This document shows, piece by piece, positions 32,094-40,142 of a stretch of DNA of 64,000 nucleotides (the stretch's first letter is position 1; the number at the start of each line of letters is the position of its first letter). The stretch covers positions 1 through 64,000 of IMG/VR virus record IMGVR_UViG_3300033145_003233; one strand, given 5' to 3'. The DNA is from a virus. The notes under the pieces were generated by a model that did not search any database, was not told where the DNA came from, and was given only the letters and a program-made list of their open reading frames with translations. Made by a program: the position numbers and the translations under genes.

Positions 32094-32522
32094 TTATAAC
32101 TTTAGACCCCTGATGGTGGTGTCTTTTTTAATTCTCTTAAAGATATTCCCTTTTTGCATATTATGAGGCCCAACATCTACATTATCTAATATCTTTGACA
32201 CATCCCTTATGGGAAGTTTATCTACTTCTGACACAAATCTCTCATCATTTGCACCCTCTCCTGTAGGAGGATCTTGATCCATTAAAACATTTTCTCCCGG
32301 CAACTGACCATGTATCCTTTCATATTCTGTCTCATTCTCATCTTCAATACGACTAATATTCTTTGGATACCCAGGCCTTTTATGCCCTCCAAATTCTGGC
32401 TTAGCATTAACTAATGAACGAGGGTCTTTTTTGTGATTTGATGACGAAGGACGACGGCCTTCGTTGTATTCTTCCATTATAGGAATTCCTCGATTCCAAG
32501 AATTTTTAAACCAGTTACTCAT
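32094..32522 (-). CDS. Tagged hypothetical protein (MSNWFKN, 142 aa)
   Basis: Begins MSNWFKNSWNRGIP, a Phe variant of the NWYKK tag. The rest is polar and probably partly disordered (GEGANDERFVSEVDKLPIRDVSKIL). It follows another tagged gene by three bases. No domain recognised. Confidence 0.6.
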   Translation of the reverse strand: MSNWFKNSWNRGIPIMEEYNEGRRPSSSNHKKDPRSLVNAKPEFGGHKRPGYPKNISRIEDENETEYERIHGQLPGENVLMDQDPPTGEGANDERFVSEVDKLPIRDVSKILDNVDVGPHNMQKGNIFKRIKKDTTIRGLKL

Positions 32523-32525
32523 TAT

Positions 32526-32750
32526 TTAGATAACCCGTTGGTAAGGAGCTACATTCTGTGAATTTATCCTTATGCCATGAACATCTACACTAGATGCCGC
32601 TTGCGTAAGTAACTCTTGAGCAACCATTTTTTCTTGCTCTTTGTCCTCTTGTTCTTCAATAAATATATCTCCTTCTATAGAAAAAGAGTATCTTGAAGAT
32701 TGACGTTGCTTATTAAACCAATTTTGAGCCTTTTTAAACCAATTAGCCAC
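32526..32750 (-). CDS. Tagged small protein (GTG start, MANWFKKAQ, 74 aa)
   Basis: A GTG at 32750 with AAGGAG seven bases upstream starts MANWFKKAQNWFNKQ. Starting instead at 32828 would add 26 residues that overlap the upstream gene and lack a ribosome site. The tag appears here with Phe instead of Tyr, encoded by TTT, which shows that the conservation is at the protein level. It overlaps the upstream gene by 8 bases. Confidence 0.6.
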   Translation of the reverse strand: MANWFKKAQNWFNKQRQSSRYSFSIEGDIFIEEQEDKEQEKMVAQELLTQAASSVDVHGIRINSQNVAPYQRVI

Positions 32751-33564
32751 CCATATCTCCTTCAGGATAATTAGCTTTTGCTTCTTCACAGCTTTTGAAA
32801 TTATCAATAGGAGTCCCATCATGCTCACAAACCTGTATTAATCCATCTGGCCCTTTCTTAAAAACCGGGTCTGGACTTGAAGAAACAGGATGTTCTAAAG
32901 ATCTTCTTATTGGAGGAACCATATTTTGAGATAATAATCTTAACTTTCCTGCCGTGATATCTATTACCTGTTGTTTTTCATCGTCATTAAGATCTCTATT
33001 AGTCTTAGCTGCTATAGCATAAATATGAAATAACATAGCATCTGCATCTTTAAGAGATGCCATTACCATTTTATCTATACTCTTCCCTTTAAAACGATCA
33101 GGATGATTTTGCAATTGGCTTGAAGATGATGGAATATTATTTTTTACTTTTGTCTTCTTGCCCTCCATTTGCACCCCAACATATTTATCCCAAAATACTG
33201 TATCTCTTTTAGAATTATCTTCTGCCTTCTTATAGTCTTTTAGCTTTTCTTGATTTAGTTCTTCTGACTTCGCATTAATAGGAGTAACACCTTCAGTCTT
33301 CTCTCCGAAAGCCACAGTCTTATCATCCATATCTGCCTCCGTAATAGCTACAACCGCTTCATTTTTCCTGGCAGCATTAAGTTGCTGATTAAATGGGACA
33401 GTATTGTCCTTATCTTTTGTCGGCAAACTTAAATTAATATTTTTTTCAACTACTCCCTGAGACTCATTAGACAAACCCATGCTTTTTCTATTATCTTCTA
33501 GCATTTTGTCATTTATGGCATAATCAGACGAACTAGCCTTTTTGCTTAAATTAAATTTTTCCAT
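32743..33564 (-). CDS. Hypothetical virion-region protein (273 aa)
   Basis: Starts MEKFNLSKKASSSDYA, similar to the FNLKKAQ motif in the 454-aa protein at 21902. The middle is polar and the C-terminal half helical (SIDKMVMASLKDADAMLFHIYAIAAKTNRDLNDDEKQQVID). No known domain. Preceded by a second-class promoter. Confidence 0.55.
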   Translation of the reverse strand: MEKFNLSKKASSSDYAINDKMLEDNRKSMGLSNESQGVVEKNINLSLPTKDKDNTVPFNQQLNAARKNEAVVAITEADMDDKTVAFGEKTEGVTPINAKSEELNQEKLKDYKKAEDNSKRDTVFWDKYVGVQMEGKKTKVKNNIPSSSSQLQNHPDRFKGKSIDKMVMASLKDADAMLFHIYAIAAKTNRDLNDDEKQQVIDITAGKLRLLSQNMVPPIRRSLEHPVSSSPDPVFKKGPDGLIQVCEHDGTPIDNFKSCEEAKANYPEGDMGG

Positions 33565-33590
33565 TACATAGCCCTCTTATCACAGAATAT

Positions 33591-33619
33591 ATTATATCTA
33601 TATTTATATTTTAAAAACC
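33591..33619 (-). promoter_or_regulatory. Second-class promoter, AAGGTTTTTA - TATAAT
   Basis: GGTTTT at 33614-33619, 17-base spacer and exact TATAAT at 33591-33596 on the minus strand, in the gap between the terminase and the next gene. Confidence 0.6.
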
Positions 33620-33638
33620 TTAAATCCTTTTATTTTAT

Positions 33639-35537
33639 TTAACGCTTATACATCGGCCAACTTGCCCTTTTCTCCAATTGAGCAGCAACTCTCTTTCCAG
33701 AACCGACTCCATACACTCCACCCTGCATATTTCTCCACACAACATTATTCCCTGATGGGTTCCCCAATGATGCTAATCTTATACTAGGCAATCTACTTAT
33801 TTGTTTTTCTATAGCCACATATGTTGCCCCTGCCAGACAATCCACTATGTCATCACTTTTGGCCCCATCACCCTCTGTCTTTGGAAGAACCTTAAAACCA
33901 GTAGGAGTAAACTTCCTCTGTAATTCTATCATTTCATTATATAAAAGATGCTCATAAGGAATAAACAGCTTCTTCATATTAATCATATTTTCTAACTCTT
34001 TATAAATCTTGAATTTATACTGACCTGTAAATCTAGTTTCCTTATTCGGAATGCCTGCTTTTCTTAGTTTTAAAATACTTTCCTGACTAGCCCACTGATC
34101 ATATGTCACTATACCTATATGAAATTTATGTTTCAACCCAATCACATATGAAATAACTTCACTGGGATCAATCGGAGCATGAATAGGTTGCCAATATTTT
34201 ATATGATCTACAACAATCCTAAAGTCGGCCTTCTTGGTTTTAAGGTTCATATAAAATTCTTTATGCAAAACTACCAAAGCATAATTATGGCTTGATGTAG
34301 CAGGATCTAAATGAATAAAATAAACCTTACCAGGAGATCCCATCGGAACATTTCTTAAATTATGACCTGTAAACAGCGGCTTTATTTGATCCTCTGTAAA
34401 GAAGCTTTCTAAGCCTGTGCCACTAAATTCAGCACCAAATTCCATATTAAATTCAGTTTCAGACATAGCATTATTCTCTGTCCTTAAAGATTCCCTTGTG
34501 TGATAAGGATTAACACCCCATGTCGATACCCTCATCGCCAACCTATTAGGAACATTCCCTGCTGTCTTAAATAAATCATAAAATTTGCCTTCTTTAGCCC
34601 TCGGAGAAGAAATACTAATTGTTTTTCCATCATAAATTCTATTTGTAATAATCCTTTGCTTATGCTCATTAAGAACATAATTACCATTCTCATCTTTTTC
34701 ATAATCTTTTCTAACATATGTCTGGATAGTAGGAGTAAGAGCCGCATAAATTCTATCTCCAGATGAAGACCCTCCCGTTGATTTATATGAAGCCACCTCA
34801 TCAAGAATAAGGACAATACACCCCATTCCCAAAAGAGAGTCAGAGTTACTATGTCCAACCAAAATACCTATTGACCCTTTTTTAATAGGTAAACCTTTTG
34901 CTTTAAACTCCTTATTATCTTCTTTATCTTTAGGAGTTAAAAGATAAATAGCTCCTGCTCCTATTCCGTCTTTAACATATTTATCTTTAAAATATTCGCT
35001 ATGAAATAATTTTTCTCTTATTTCTAAAAATGCGATATTAGCCTGTGATTTGGAATTAGCTACCGTTAATATATTAATAGTATTAGCAGAAGACAACTCG
35101 TACATAGCATAAGGATCTCCACCAGGACACTCCAAAAGCTTCATCGCCTCATATAGAGCGATAATACTAACTATAAAATCTTTCCCTGACCTTCTTCCCC
35201 ACACCAACACCAACTCTCTAAACAAAGAGTCTCCATGATATTTATCTAGAACATTCCCATTATCATCATTATCTAATCCTAAATCTTTCAACATTTCTAA
35301 TTCTAAATCTGTTAACTCGAGATCCTCATTACCAACAGTTCCTCTATAGAATGCTTTTAACATAATTTTTTGCATTGGAAATAAATTAATCGGATTAGAA
35401 GGATGAACTGGAAGACCCAACCACTCCTCAGCCTCTACAAAAGTAACAATGTCTGGTATCTCTACCTCTTTTTTAAAATCTATCTCTAATTGAAGATCAT
35501 CAATTAAATCTCCAACTAATTGTTTATTTTTTGCCAT
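33639..35537 (-). CDS. terL: Large terminase subunit (632 aa)
   Basis: The ATPase has Walker A GRRSGKD (residues 114-120), Walker B VLILDEVA near residue 245, and a coupling segment KTISISSPRAKEGKF. The nuclease half has IHLDPATSSHNYALVV, then D in VTYDQ and a terminal D in KSDDIVDC, the acidic triad of RNase H-type terminase nucleases. It packages DNA through the portal. No small terminase subunit was recognised next to it. Confidence 0.95.
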   Translation of the reverse strand: MAKNKQLVGDLIDDLQLEIDFKKEVEIPDIVTFVEAEEWLGLPVHPSNPINLFPMQKIMLKAFYRGTVGNEDLELTDLELEMLKDLGLDNDDNGNVLDKYHGDSLFRELVLVWGRRSGKDFIVSIIALYEAMKLLECPGGDPYAMYELSSANTINILTVANSKSQANIAFLEIREKLFHSEYFKDKYVKDGIGAGAIYLLTPKDKEDNKEFKAKGLPIKKGSIGILVGHSNSDSLLGMGCIVLILDEVASYKSTGGSSSGDRIYAALTPTIQTYVRKDYEKDENGNYVLNEHKQRIITNRIYDGKTISISSPRAKEGKFYDLFKTAGNVPNRLAMRVSTWGVNPYHTRESLRTENNAMSETEFNMEFGAEFSGTGLESFFTEDQIKPLFTGHNLRNVPMGSPGKVYFIHLDPATSSHNYALVVLHKEFYMNLKTKKADFRIVVDHIKYWQPIHAPIDPSEVISYVIGLKHKFHIGIVTYDQWASQESILKLRKAGIPNKETRFTGQYKFKIYKELENMINMKKLFIPYEHLLYNEMIELQRKFTPTGFKVLPKTEGDGAKSDDIVDCLAGATYVAIEKQISRLPSIRLASLGNPSGNNVVWRNMQGGVYGVGSGKRVAAQLEKRASWPMYKR

Positions 35538-35547
35538 ATTTTAATCC

Positions 35548-35925
35548 TTATGATACATTATCTATATTTGCTGCATCAATGGGATACCCCACTATCTCTG
35601 ATATTTCTGCAAAAACAGGCAAGACTTGAGTGTTATTGACACTAAGAAAATCATTAATAGAGCCATAACTATTATATATATATTCTTGCAGTTTAAATAC
35701 AAAAACCAACATAAACTCTACCTTCTCCGAGTGCCTTGACGAAAGAACATTCGAAGTTGTAGATATTTGTGCTTCTAACTTCTCTTTATTTATATTTTCG
35801 GTATTAATTTCAGAACTATTTAAATCTGTATTCATTTTATTTATATAATAAATAATATCAGTTCCTCTGCTCTGAGCATTATTCACAAAATCCGTTATTA
35901 TTTTATATAAAGCTGCTGTAATCAT
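35548..35925 (-). CDS. Hypothetical helical protein (125 aa)
   Basis: Mainly helical, Asn/Glu/Ile-rich, starting MITAALYKIITDFVNNAQSRGTDIIYYI. It sits between the terminase and the 627-aa protein, where a small terminase or head-tail connector might be expected, but no DNA-binding motif is clear. Confidence 0.55.
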   Translation of the reverse strand: MITAALYKIITDFVNNAQSRGTDIIYYINKMNTDLNSSEINTENINKEKLEAQISTTSNVLSSRHSEKVEFMLVFVFKLQEYIYNSYGSINDFLSVNNTQVLPVFAEISEIVGYPIDAANIDNVS

Positions 35926-37809
35926 TTAACTATAAATTATCTCAGTATATTCTCTTGAATTATATTCTTCTGTAGTTTCTATATTATATTGATTAACTCT
36001 AAAATAATACGTCTCTCCTCTTATTAAATATTCATCTAAACCAATTAAAGAATCTTGCCTGCTTTCATATCTAACTCTCCTCCCAATATAACTGGAAGAA
36101 ACGCCACTAAAAGTTACAGGAACAAAATTTCCCTTCTCCTTCTCATATGTCCAATTTCTTATTGCAAAACTATCCTTATTAATAAGAATATTATTAAAAT
36201 TTTCATCATCAGAAATTACCAGTCTAAAATGATAATTAACAAAATTATTACTATCATCATCCTGAACAACAAACTCGAACTGCCACCAACCCTCATCTAA
36301 TAAATTAGCTTCTTCTATAATAGCTTCTCCGCTAATAGATGACAAAATTCTACTAACCTTAAAACCCTGATCCCCTAAATAATCATTAACATTAGGAGCA
36401 AGAGTATCAGAACCAGTATAAAAATAATTATGTTTCGGGAAGTCAAAAAAAGTGTCAACAAGAGGTTTTAATTGTGATTGCCATTCTTCTTGATTATTAT
36501 TCATATATAAATTATTAGCGGGATATAATAATAAAGGCAAATCATAATCATTATCAGTAGAAATAGATGGATCTCCTCCTATATCTAACATTGTCAAATC
36601 AACAAAACTATTAACTATCCCCCTTAATTCATTTTCTTTCTTATATAAATGAGCAGCAGATATTGCTAAATCTTTAGACATCATCTCCCAAACAGTATGA
36701 TTCCCTATCTCGTCTTCATCTGGGACTTCTGAAGATGGAAAAGAACAATATGTTAAGGGATCTCCTATTAACGTCATAGTCCAATCTAAATAAGGAAGGC
36801 TAAACAAATATGCCTCTCCTATAGTAGCCCCTCTAAGCAAAGCATAAAAGAAAGCACTTGAATCTAAAAAACCACCAATAGTAGGATTAGACATGGCCCC
36901 TGCTGCTGTTGAATACCCCGCACTCATAGCTAAGTAAGGCCATCTCTTACCATTTTCATCTCTAAGAACCTCTGCTCCATCATAATCGGCATTATAAAAA
37001 AATACTCTCAAAGCATTACTTTGTTGAAAAAATGTAGTTGTTGCCCTATCAGAAAACCAAGACCACACAAAAGAATCATTCTCAACAAATGGTATCGCTA
37101 CATCAATATAAGGGTCCATATAAGTAGTAGACCAACTATCTAAATTTAATGAAGGCAACAAATTATTTTTAAAATCTAAAATAGAATCTTCATATGCTTC
37201 TGCTCCCGCCGCAGCCCTATCTGAATATGGATCTATATAAAAAGTTCCATTAGCAAATAACTGTGTATTTAATTTTTCCGCATTGTCTAGATATTCTTTT
37301 GCCAGTTGTATATTAGGAGCATCTATCCTAGAACATATTAAAGCATGGTCAGTATCAGAAGAATCAAATCTCTGAAAAACAGAGCGATTATATAATTTAT
37401 TACTTACTTGTTTGTTAAAGGTAGAGCTACGCCTAGAGATACGAGAAGTAGAAGATATAATATCATAACCACTACGAAACCCTCCCGGAATATTATACCC
37501 TAAAACGATTCCCCATATGTTCCTATCTCCAAGTTCCGCTGAGCTATTAAAAGCATCATTAATAGGATTTAAAAGTTGAGTATTAAAAACTGCTTCTGAC
37601 GACAGAATCTCAGAATCATCTGTAAATCTAATACCAAGAAGTTGTCCATTTATCTCCCATTCAATACCTCCTGTTTCTCCTGTGCTTCCAGAAGGATTGA
37701 GAGTCGTTGTGTCCATGTTATGTTTGGTAGCATAGTAGGCAGCAAAATCCGCACTATCTAAATCACCTAGCTCATAGACAACTATAAAATTATCTTTTGT
37801 TATAGCCAT
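35926..37809 (-). CDS. TIGR03790-like surface protein, possible clan CD peptidase fold (627 aa)
   Basis: The first 370 residues resemble the TIGR03790 group: DLDSADFAAYYATKHNMDTTTLNPSG, repeated I/V-rich strands, and the closing motif ATIGEAYLFSLPYLDWTMTLIGDPLTY typical of that group. These are secreted-type proteins in bacteria such as Planctomycetes, related to caspase/gingipain folds. Here no signal peptide is present, so it may be virion-bound. The C-terminal ~250 residues look like a beta-sandwich (VRYESRQDSLIGLDEYLIRGETYYFRVNQYN), resembling an Ig or fibronectin-type domain. Catalytic Cys/His were not identified with confidence. Confidence 0.55.
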   Translation of the reverse strand: MAITKDNFIVVYELGDLDSADFAAYYATKHNMDTTTLNPSGSTGETGGIEWEINGQLLGIRFTDDSEILSSEAVFNTQLLNPINDAFNSSAELGDRNIWGIVLGYNIPGGFRSGYDIISSTSRISRRSSTFNKQVSNKLYNRSVFQRFDSSDTDHALICSRIDAPNIQLAKEYLDNAEKLNTQLFANGTFYIDPYSDRAAAGAEAYEDSILDFKNNLLPSLNLDSWSTTYMDPYIDVAIPFVENDSFVWSWFSDRATTTFFQQSNALRVFFYNADYDGAEVLRDENGKRWPYLAMSAGYSTAAGAMSNPTIGGFLDSSAFFYALLRGATIGEAYLFSLPYLDWTMTLIGDPLTYCSFPSSEVPDEDEIGNHTVWEMMSKDLAISAAHLYKKENELRGIVNSFVDLTMLDIGGDPSISTDNDYDLPLLLYPANNLYMNNNQEEWQSQLKPLVDTFFDFPKHNYFYTGSDTLAPNVNDYLGDQGFKVSRILSSISGEAIIEEANLLDEGWWQFEFVVQDDDSNNFVNYHFRLVISDDENFNNILINKDSFAIRNWTYEKEKGNFVPVTFSGVSSSYIGRRVRYESRQDSLIGLDEYLIRGETYYFRVNQYNIETTEEYNSREYTEIIYS

Positions 37810-37814
37810 ATCCT

Positions 37815-37844
37815 TATATAGTTCGTAAAATAATGGCTAAAACC
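37815..37844 (-). promoter_or_regulatory. Second-class promoter with AGCCATT, for the 627-aa gene
   Basis: GGTTTT at 37839-37844, 18-base spacer, TATATA at 37815-37820 on the minus strand; the ATG follows within 6 bases of the -10, so the mRNA would have almost no leader. Confidence 0.6.
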
Positions 37845-37863
37845 TTTATAAAGAGCACAAAAA

Positions 37864-37892
37864 AAAGAGTAGGACTTCTAATCCTACTCTTT
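37864..37892 (-). terminator. Terminator with tRNA-like loop
   Basis: An 11-bp stem AAAGAGTAGGA/TCCTACTCTTT with a 7-nt loop and a run of T on the minus strand. On the plus strand the loop reads CTTCTAA, the sequence of a tRNA-Arg(TCT) anticodon loop, and GTTCGAATCCC follows at 37901-37911. No complete tRNA is formed. Confidence 0.8.
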
Positions 37893-37944
37893 CGGTCCGG
37901 GTTCGAATCCCATTGTTTTTACAATACTCGAACCAATTTATTTT

Positions 37945-38451
37945 TTAATTCCCTGTACTCCCAAACCTTCCTTCTCCCCTATCTGTTTCATCTAGCTCTT
38001 CCACTATCTGAAATATCGACCTATAAGCTTTAGATAGTTTAACTTGACAAATTCTTTGATCGGGAGTAACAATATGAACTGTCTCTTTATTATTAACAAA
38101 AATAACCATTAATTCTCCCCTATAATCACTATCTAGAATACCTGGAGAGTTTCTTATAGATATTTGTTCTTTGGCAGACTGACCACTTCTTGGGCTTATT
38201 CTTAATTCAAAACCATCTGGAATAGAAAAAGCTATTCCTGTAGGAATTATTTTTTGGGAATGAGGAGGAACCCTAAATACCTGATCTTTCTGCAATAAGG
38301 GATACATATCAAAAGCTACTGCTCCTTTTGTATGATATTTAGGAACTATAGCATTAGGATGTAATTTTTTAACTTTTACAATTCTGTTAATAGAAATTTC
38401 TTTTTCTATTTCTGATATTCTTTTCTCTAGTTCTTTAATTTTTTCTTCCAT
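37945..38451 (-). CDS. dut: dUTPase (168 aa)
   Basis: The trimeric dUTPase motifs are in order: GAVAFDMYPL, SPRSGQSAKEQISIRNSPGILDSDYRGELMVIFVNN (motifs 2-3), DQRICQVKL and EGRFGSTGN (motif 5). It converts dUTP to dUMP and so keeps uracil out of phage DNA. A predicted N-terminal helix of about 20 residues precedes the domain. It is transcribed to the terminator at 37864-37892. Confidence 0.95.
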   Translation of the reverse strand: MEEKIKELEKRISEIEKEISINRIVKVKKLHPNAIVPKYHTKGAVAFDMYPLLQKDQVFRVPPHSQKIIPTGIAFSIPDGFELRISPRSGQSAKEQISIRNSPGILDSDYRGELMVIFVNNKETVHIVTPDQRICQVKLSKAYRSIFQIVEELDETDRGEGRFGSTGN

Positions 38452-38466
38452 TTTTATACAGCCTCT

Positions 38467-39315
38467 TTATATAAATTTTTTCTCACATTTAGGACAACCA
38501 TCTTGGATGTCAGGAGCATAATCTTCTCCATAATCACACGGAATAGGTCTATCAAAACTATACCAACAATGATTACAAGTATATTGCTTGCCTCCCCTCA
38601 TGCGTTTTTTAGTTTGCCAATAATATGTTTCGCAATTTTTACAAGTTCTACAATAATAGGAACCTATATCCCCACACATAGAAACTAGTCTTCCTCCTAT
38701 CTTTTTCTCCCTTTCTAAAACATATTCCATAAATTCGTCAGTAGCACAATAATAAGAATTAATATGCCTCACCTTATAGACATAGCATTCTGGGTCAGAA
38801 AGTCCAAATCTCTTTCCATTATCAATAGGTTTATTAGTATAATAAGCCATGAAGGTAAGAACCACAGGAACTCCCTGATTAGTCCACGATTTAACGGCAG
38901 CATTTATCAGGCTCAGATTAGTATTGGAAACTCTTAATCTTACAAACATTAAGTTGTCAGTAATCTCTTCATTATGAAAAGCATGAAAGCTTTTTTCTTC
39001 TTCCTTATTCGCTGTAAAAACGACTGGCCCTGGAAAATCAAAATTAGGAATAGAAGTATTAAAAAATCTTTCAGGATAGATTGCTGTTTTTTCAACTACT
39101 AATTTCTTTTGAAAATTAGAATCATGCCCAGAGTTCACTCTCATTATCCCATCTCCCACCTCTTCTGCTGTAGGCATATGTTCTTTTTCTGGATCAACAT
39201 AGAAAGCATCTGGTCTATTATAAAAACACTGATTACAGTTTAAAGGGCATGACCCTTTTTGAGGTTTACAATCATACAGATTGCTTCCTTCTTGTTTTGG
39301 ATTTCTTATCGTCAT
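38467..39315 (-). CDS. Radical SAM-like protein with C-terminal zinc ribbon (282 aa)
   Basis: CPLNCNQCFYNRPDAF near residue 23 is a CxxxCxxC cluster motif that binds the 4Fe-4S cluster and SAM in radical SAM enzymes. The C-terminal 80 residues carry several Cys pairs (CRTCKNCETY, CNHC, CPKCE) that form at least one more metal site. Similar phage-borne proteins are implicated in nucleoside or cofactor modification. The substrate cannot be told. It stands between dUTPase and a homing endonuclease. Confidence 0.65.
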   Translation of the reverse strand: MTIRNPKQEGSNLYDCKPQKGSCPLNCNQCFYNRPDAFYVDPEKEHMPTAEEVGDGIMRVNSGHDSNFQKKLVVEKTAIYPERFFNTSIPNFDFPGPVVFTANKEEEKSFHAFHNEEITDNLMFVRLRVSNTNLSLINAAVKSWTNQGVPVVLTFMAYYTNKPIDNGKRFGLSDPECYVYKVRHINSYYCATDEFMEYVLEREKKIGGRLVSMCGDIGSYYCRTCKNCETYYWQTKKRMRGGKQYTCNHCWYSFDRPIPCDYGEDYAPDIQDGCPKCEKKFI

Positions 39316-39326
39316 TTTCTCCCTCT

Positions 39327-40055
39327 CTAATTATTGTTAGCAACTAATTTACATAACTTAATGAAATAATCTTGGGAATGAATATTCTTCATTTTGTTAA
39401 TATGCTTATGAACCCATTGGACATTGCCCTTCATGTATCCTCTTGTATTGTCAACGCGATCAAGGGAAGCAGTGCATTCCCTTGCTAGTTCTTCTTTTCT
39501 ACTTCTTAACCCTAAATCCAAATTTATTCCGCTTAAAGCACATTTTCTATTTTGTTTTTCAAATAATTTCCACAAATATTTTTTCGTAACTCTAAAACTT
39601 AACTTTCTTCTACTAGCATTAAATTCGAATTTATGAAACAGCCCTCCCGACAAATCTTTATAGCCCTTATAACATGGGTGGTCTTGCCCCACAGGGTTCT
39701 GAAGACAACCACACGATCTATGACTTCCATATTTGAGAGTATGGCTAGTTAATACAATCTCTTTTCCACAATCGCATGAACAACGCCAATAATAACTCCT
39801 TTGACCCCTCTTAGCTCTTTCAAGAACGGTTAAATTACCATATCTTTCACCTATTTTAATATGATCATAAACACAACCACAACTTTGTAAATTATGTTTC
39901 CTAATCACATCAGATCGAAAAACTTTTGTTTCTCCACAATCGCATTCGCAATCCCAATAAGTCCCAGCCCTACTATATTTCTTGGACCTAGATGTCACAA
40001 CTAACTTTCCAAATCTTTTACCTGTTAAATCAATCAATCTCGAACCATTTTTCAT
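39327..40055 (-). CDS. HNH homing endonuclease with two DNA-binding repeats (242 aa)
   Basis: Two repeats of the type GKRFGKLVV ... W.CECDCG ... SCGC (residues ~10-120) match DNA-binding zinc modules of phage endonucleases, and the C-terminus has LDRVDNTRGYMKGNVQWVHKHINKMK, the HNH nuclease core. It is freestanding, next to the ribonucleotide reductase gene, a classical site for such elements. A palindrome overlaps its promoter. Confidence 0.9.
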   Translation of the reverse strand: MKNGSRLIDLTGKRFGKLVVTSRSKKYSRAGTYWDCECDCGETKVFRSDVIRKHNLQSCGCVYDHIKIGERYGNLTVLERAKRGQRSYYWRCSCDCGKEIVLTSHTLKYGSHRSCGCLQNPVGQDHPCYKGYKDLSGGLFHKFEFNASRRKLSFRVTKKYLWKLFEKQNRKCALSGINLDLGLRSRKEELARECTASLDRVDNTRGYMKGNVQWVHKHINKMKNIHSQDYFIKLCKLVANNN

Positions 40056-40065
40056 AAATATTCCC

Positions 40066-40100
40066 TTTCAATATAAATGTTATTTACATCTATATTGAAA
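40066..40100. repeat. 15-bp inverted repeat over the endonuclease leader
   Basis: TTTCAATATAAATGT (40066-40080) and ACATCTATATTGAAA (40086-40100) are complementary except at one position, with a 5-nt loop. It overlaps the -10 region at 40089-40094, so it may be an operator, or an RNA hairpin in the leader. Confidence 0.7.
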
Positions 40101-40117
40101 GAAATAATAAAAAATCC
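40089..40117 (-). promoter_or_regulatory. Second-class promoter, AAGGATTTTTT - TATAGA
   Basis: GGATTT at 40112-40117, 17-base spacer and TATAGA at 40089-40094 on the minus strand. The -10 lies inside the inverted repeat. Confidence 0.45.
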
Positions 40118-40142
40118 TTCTTGTTTTTCTGAAAATGTAAAC

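Noticed and set aside
37864-37911. A full tRNA-Arg gene
   Set aside because: Anticodon-loop and T-loop-like pieces are present, but there is no D-arm, acceptor stem or correct T-stem pairing.
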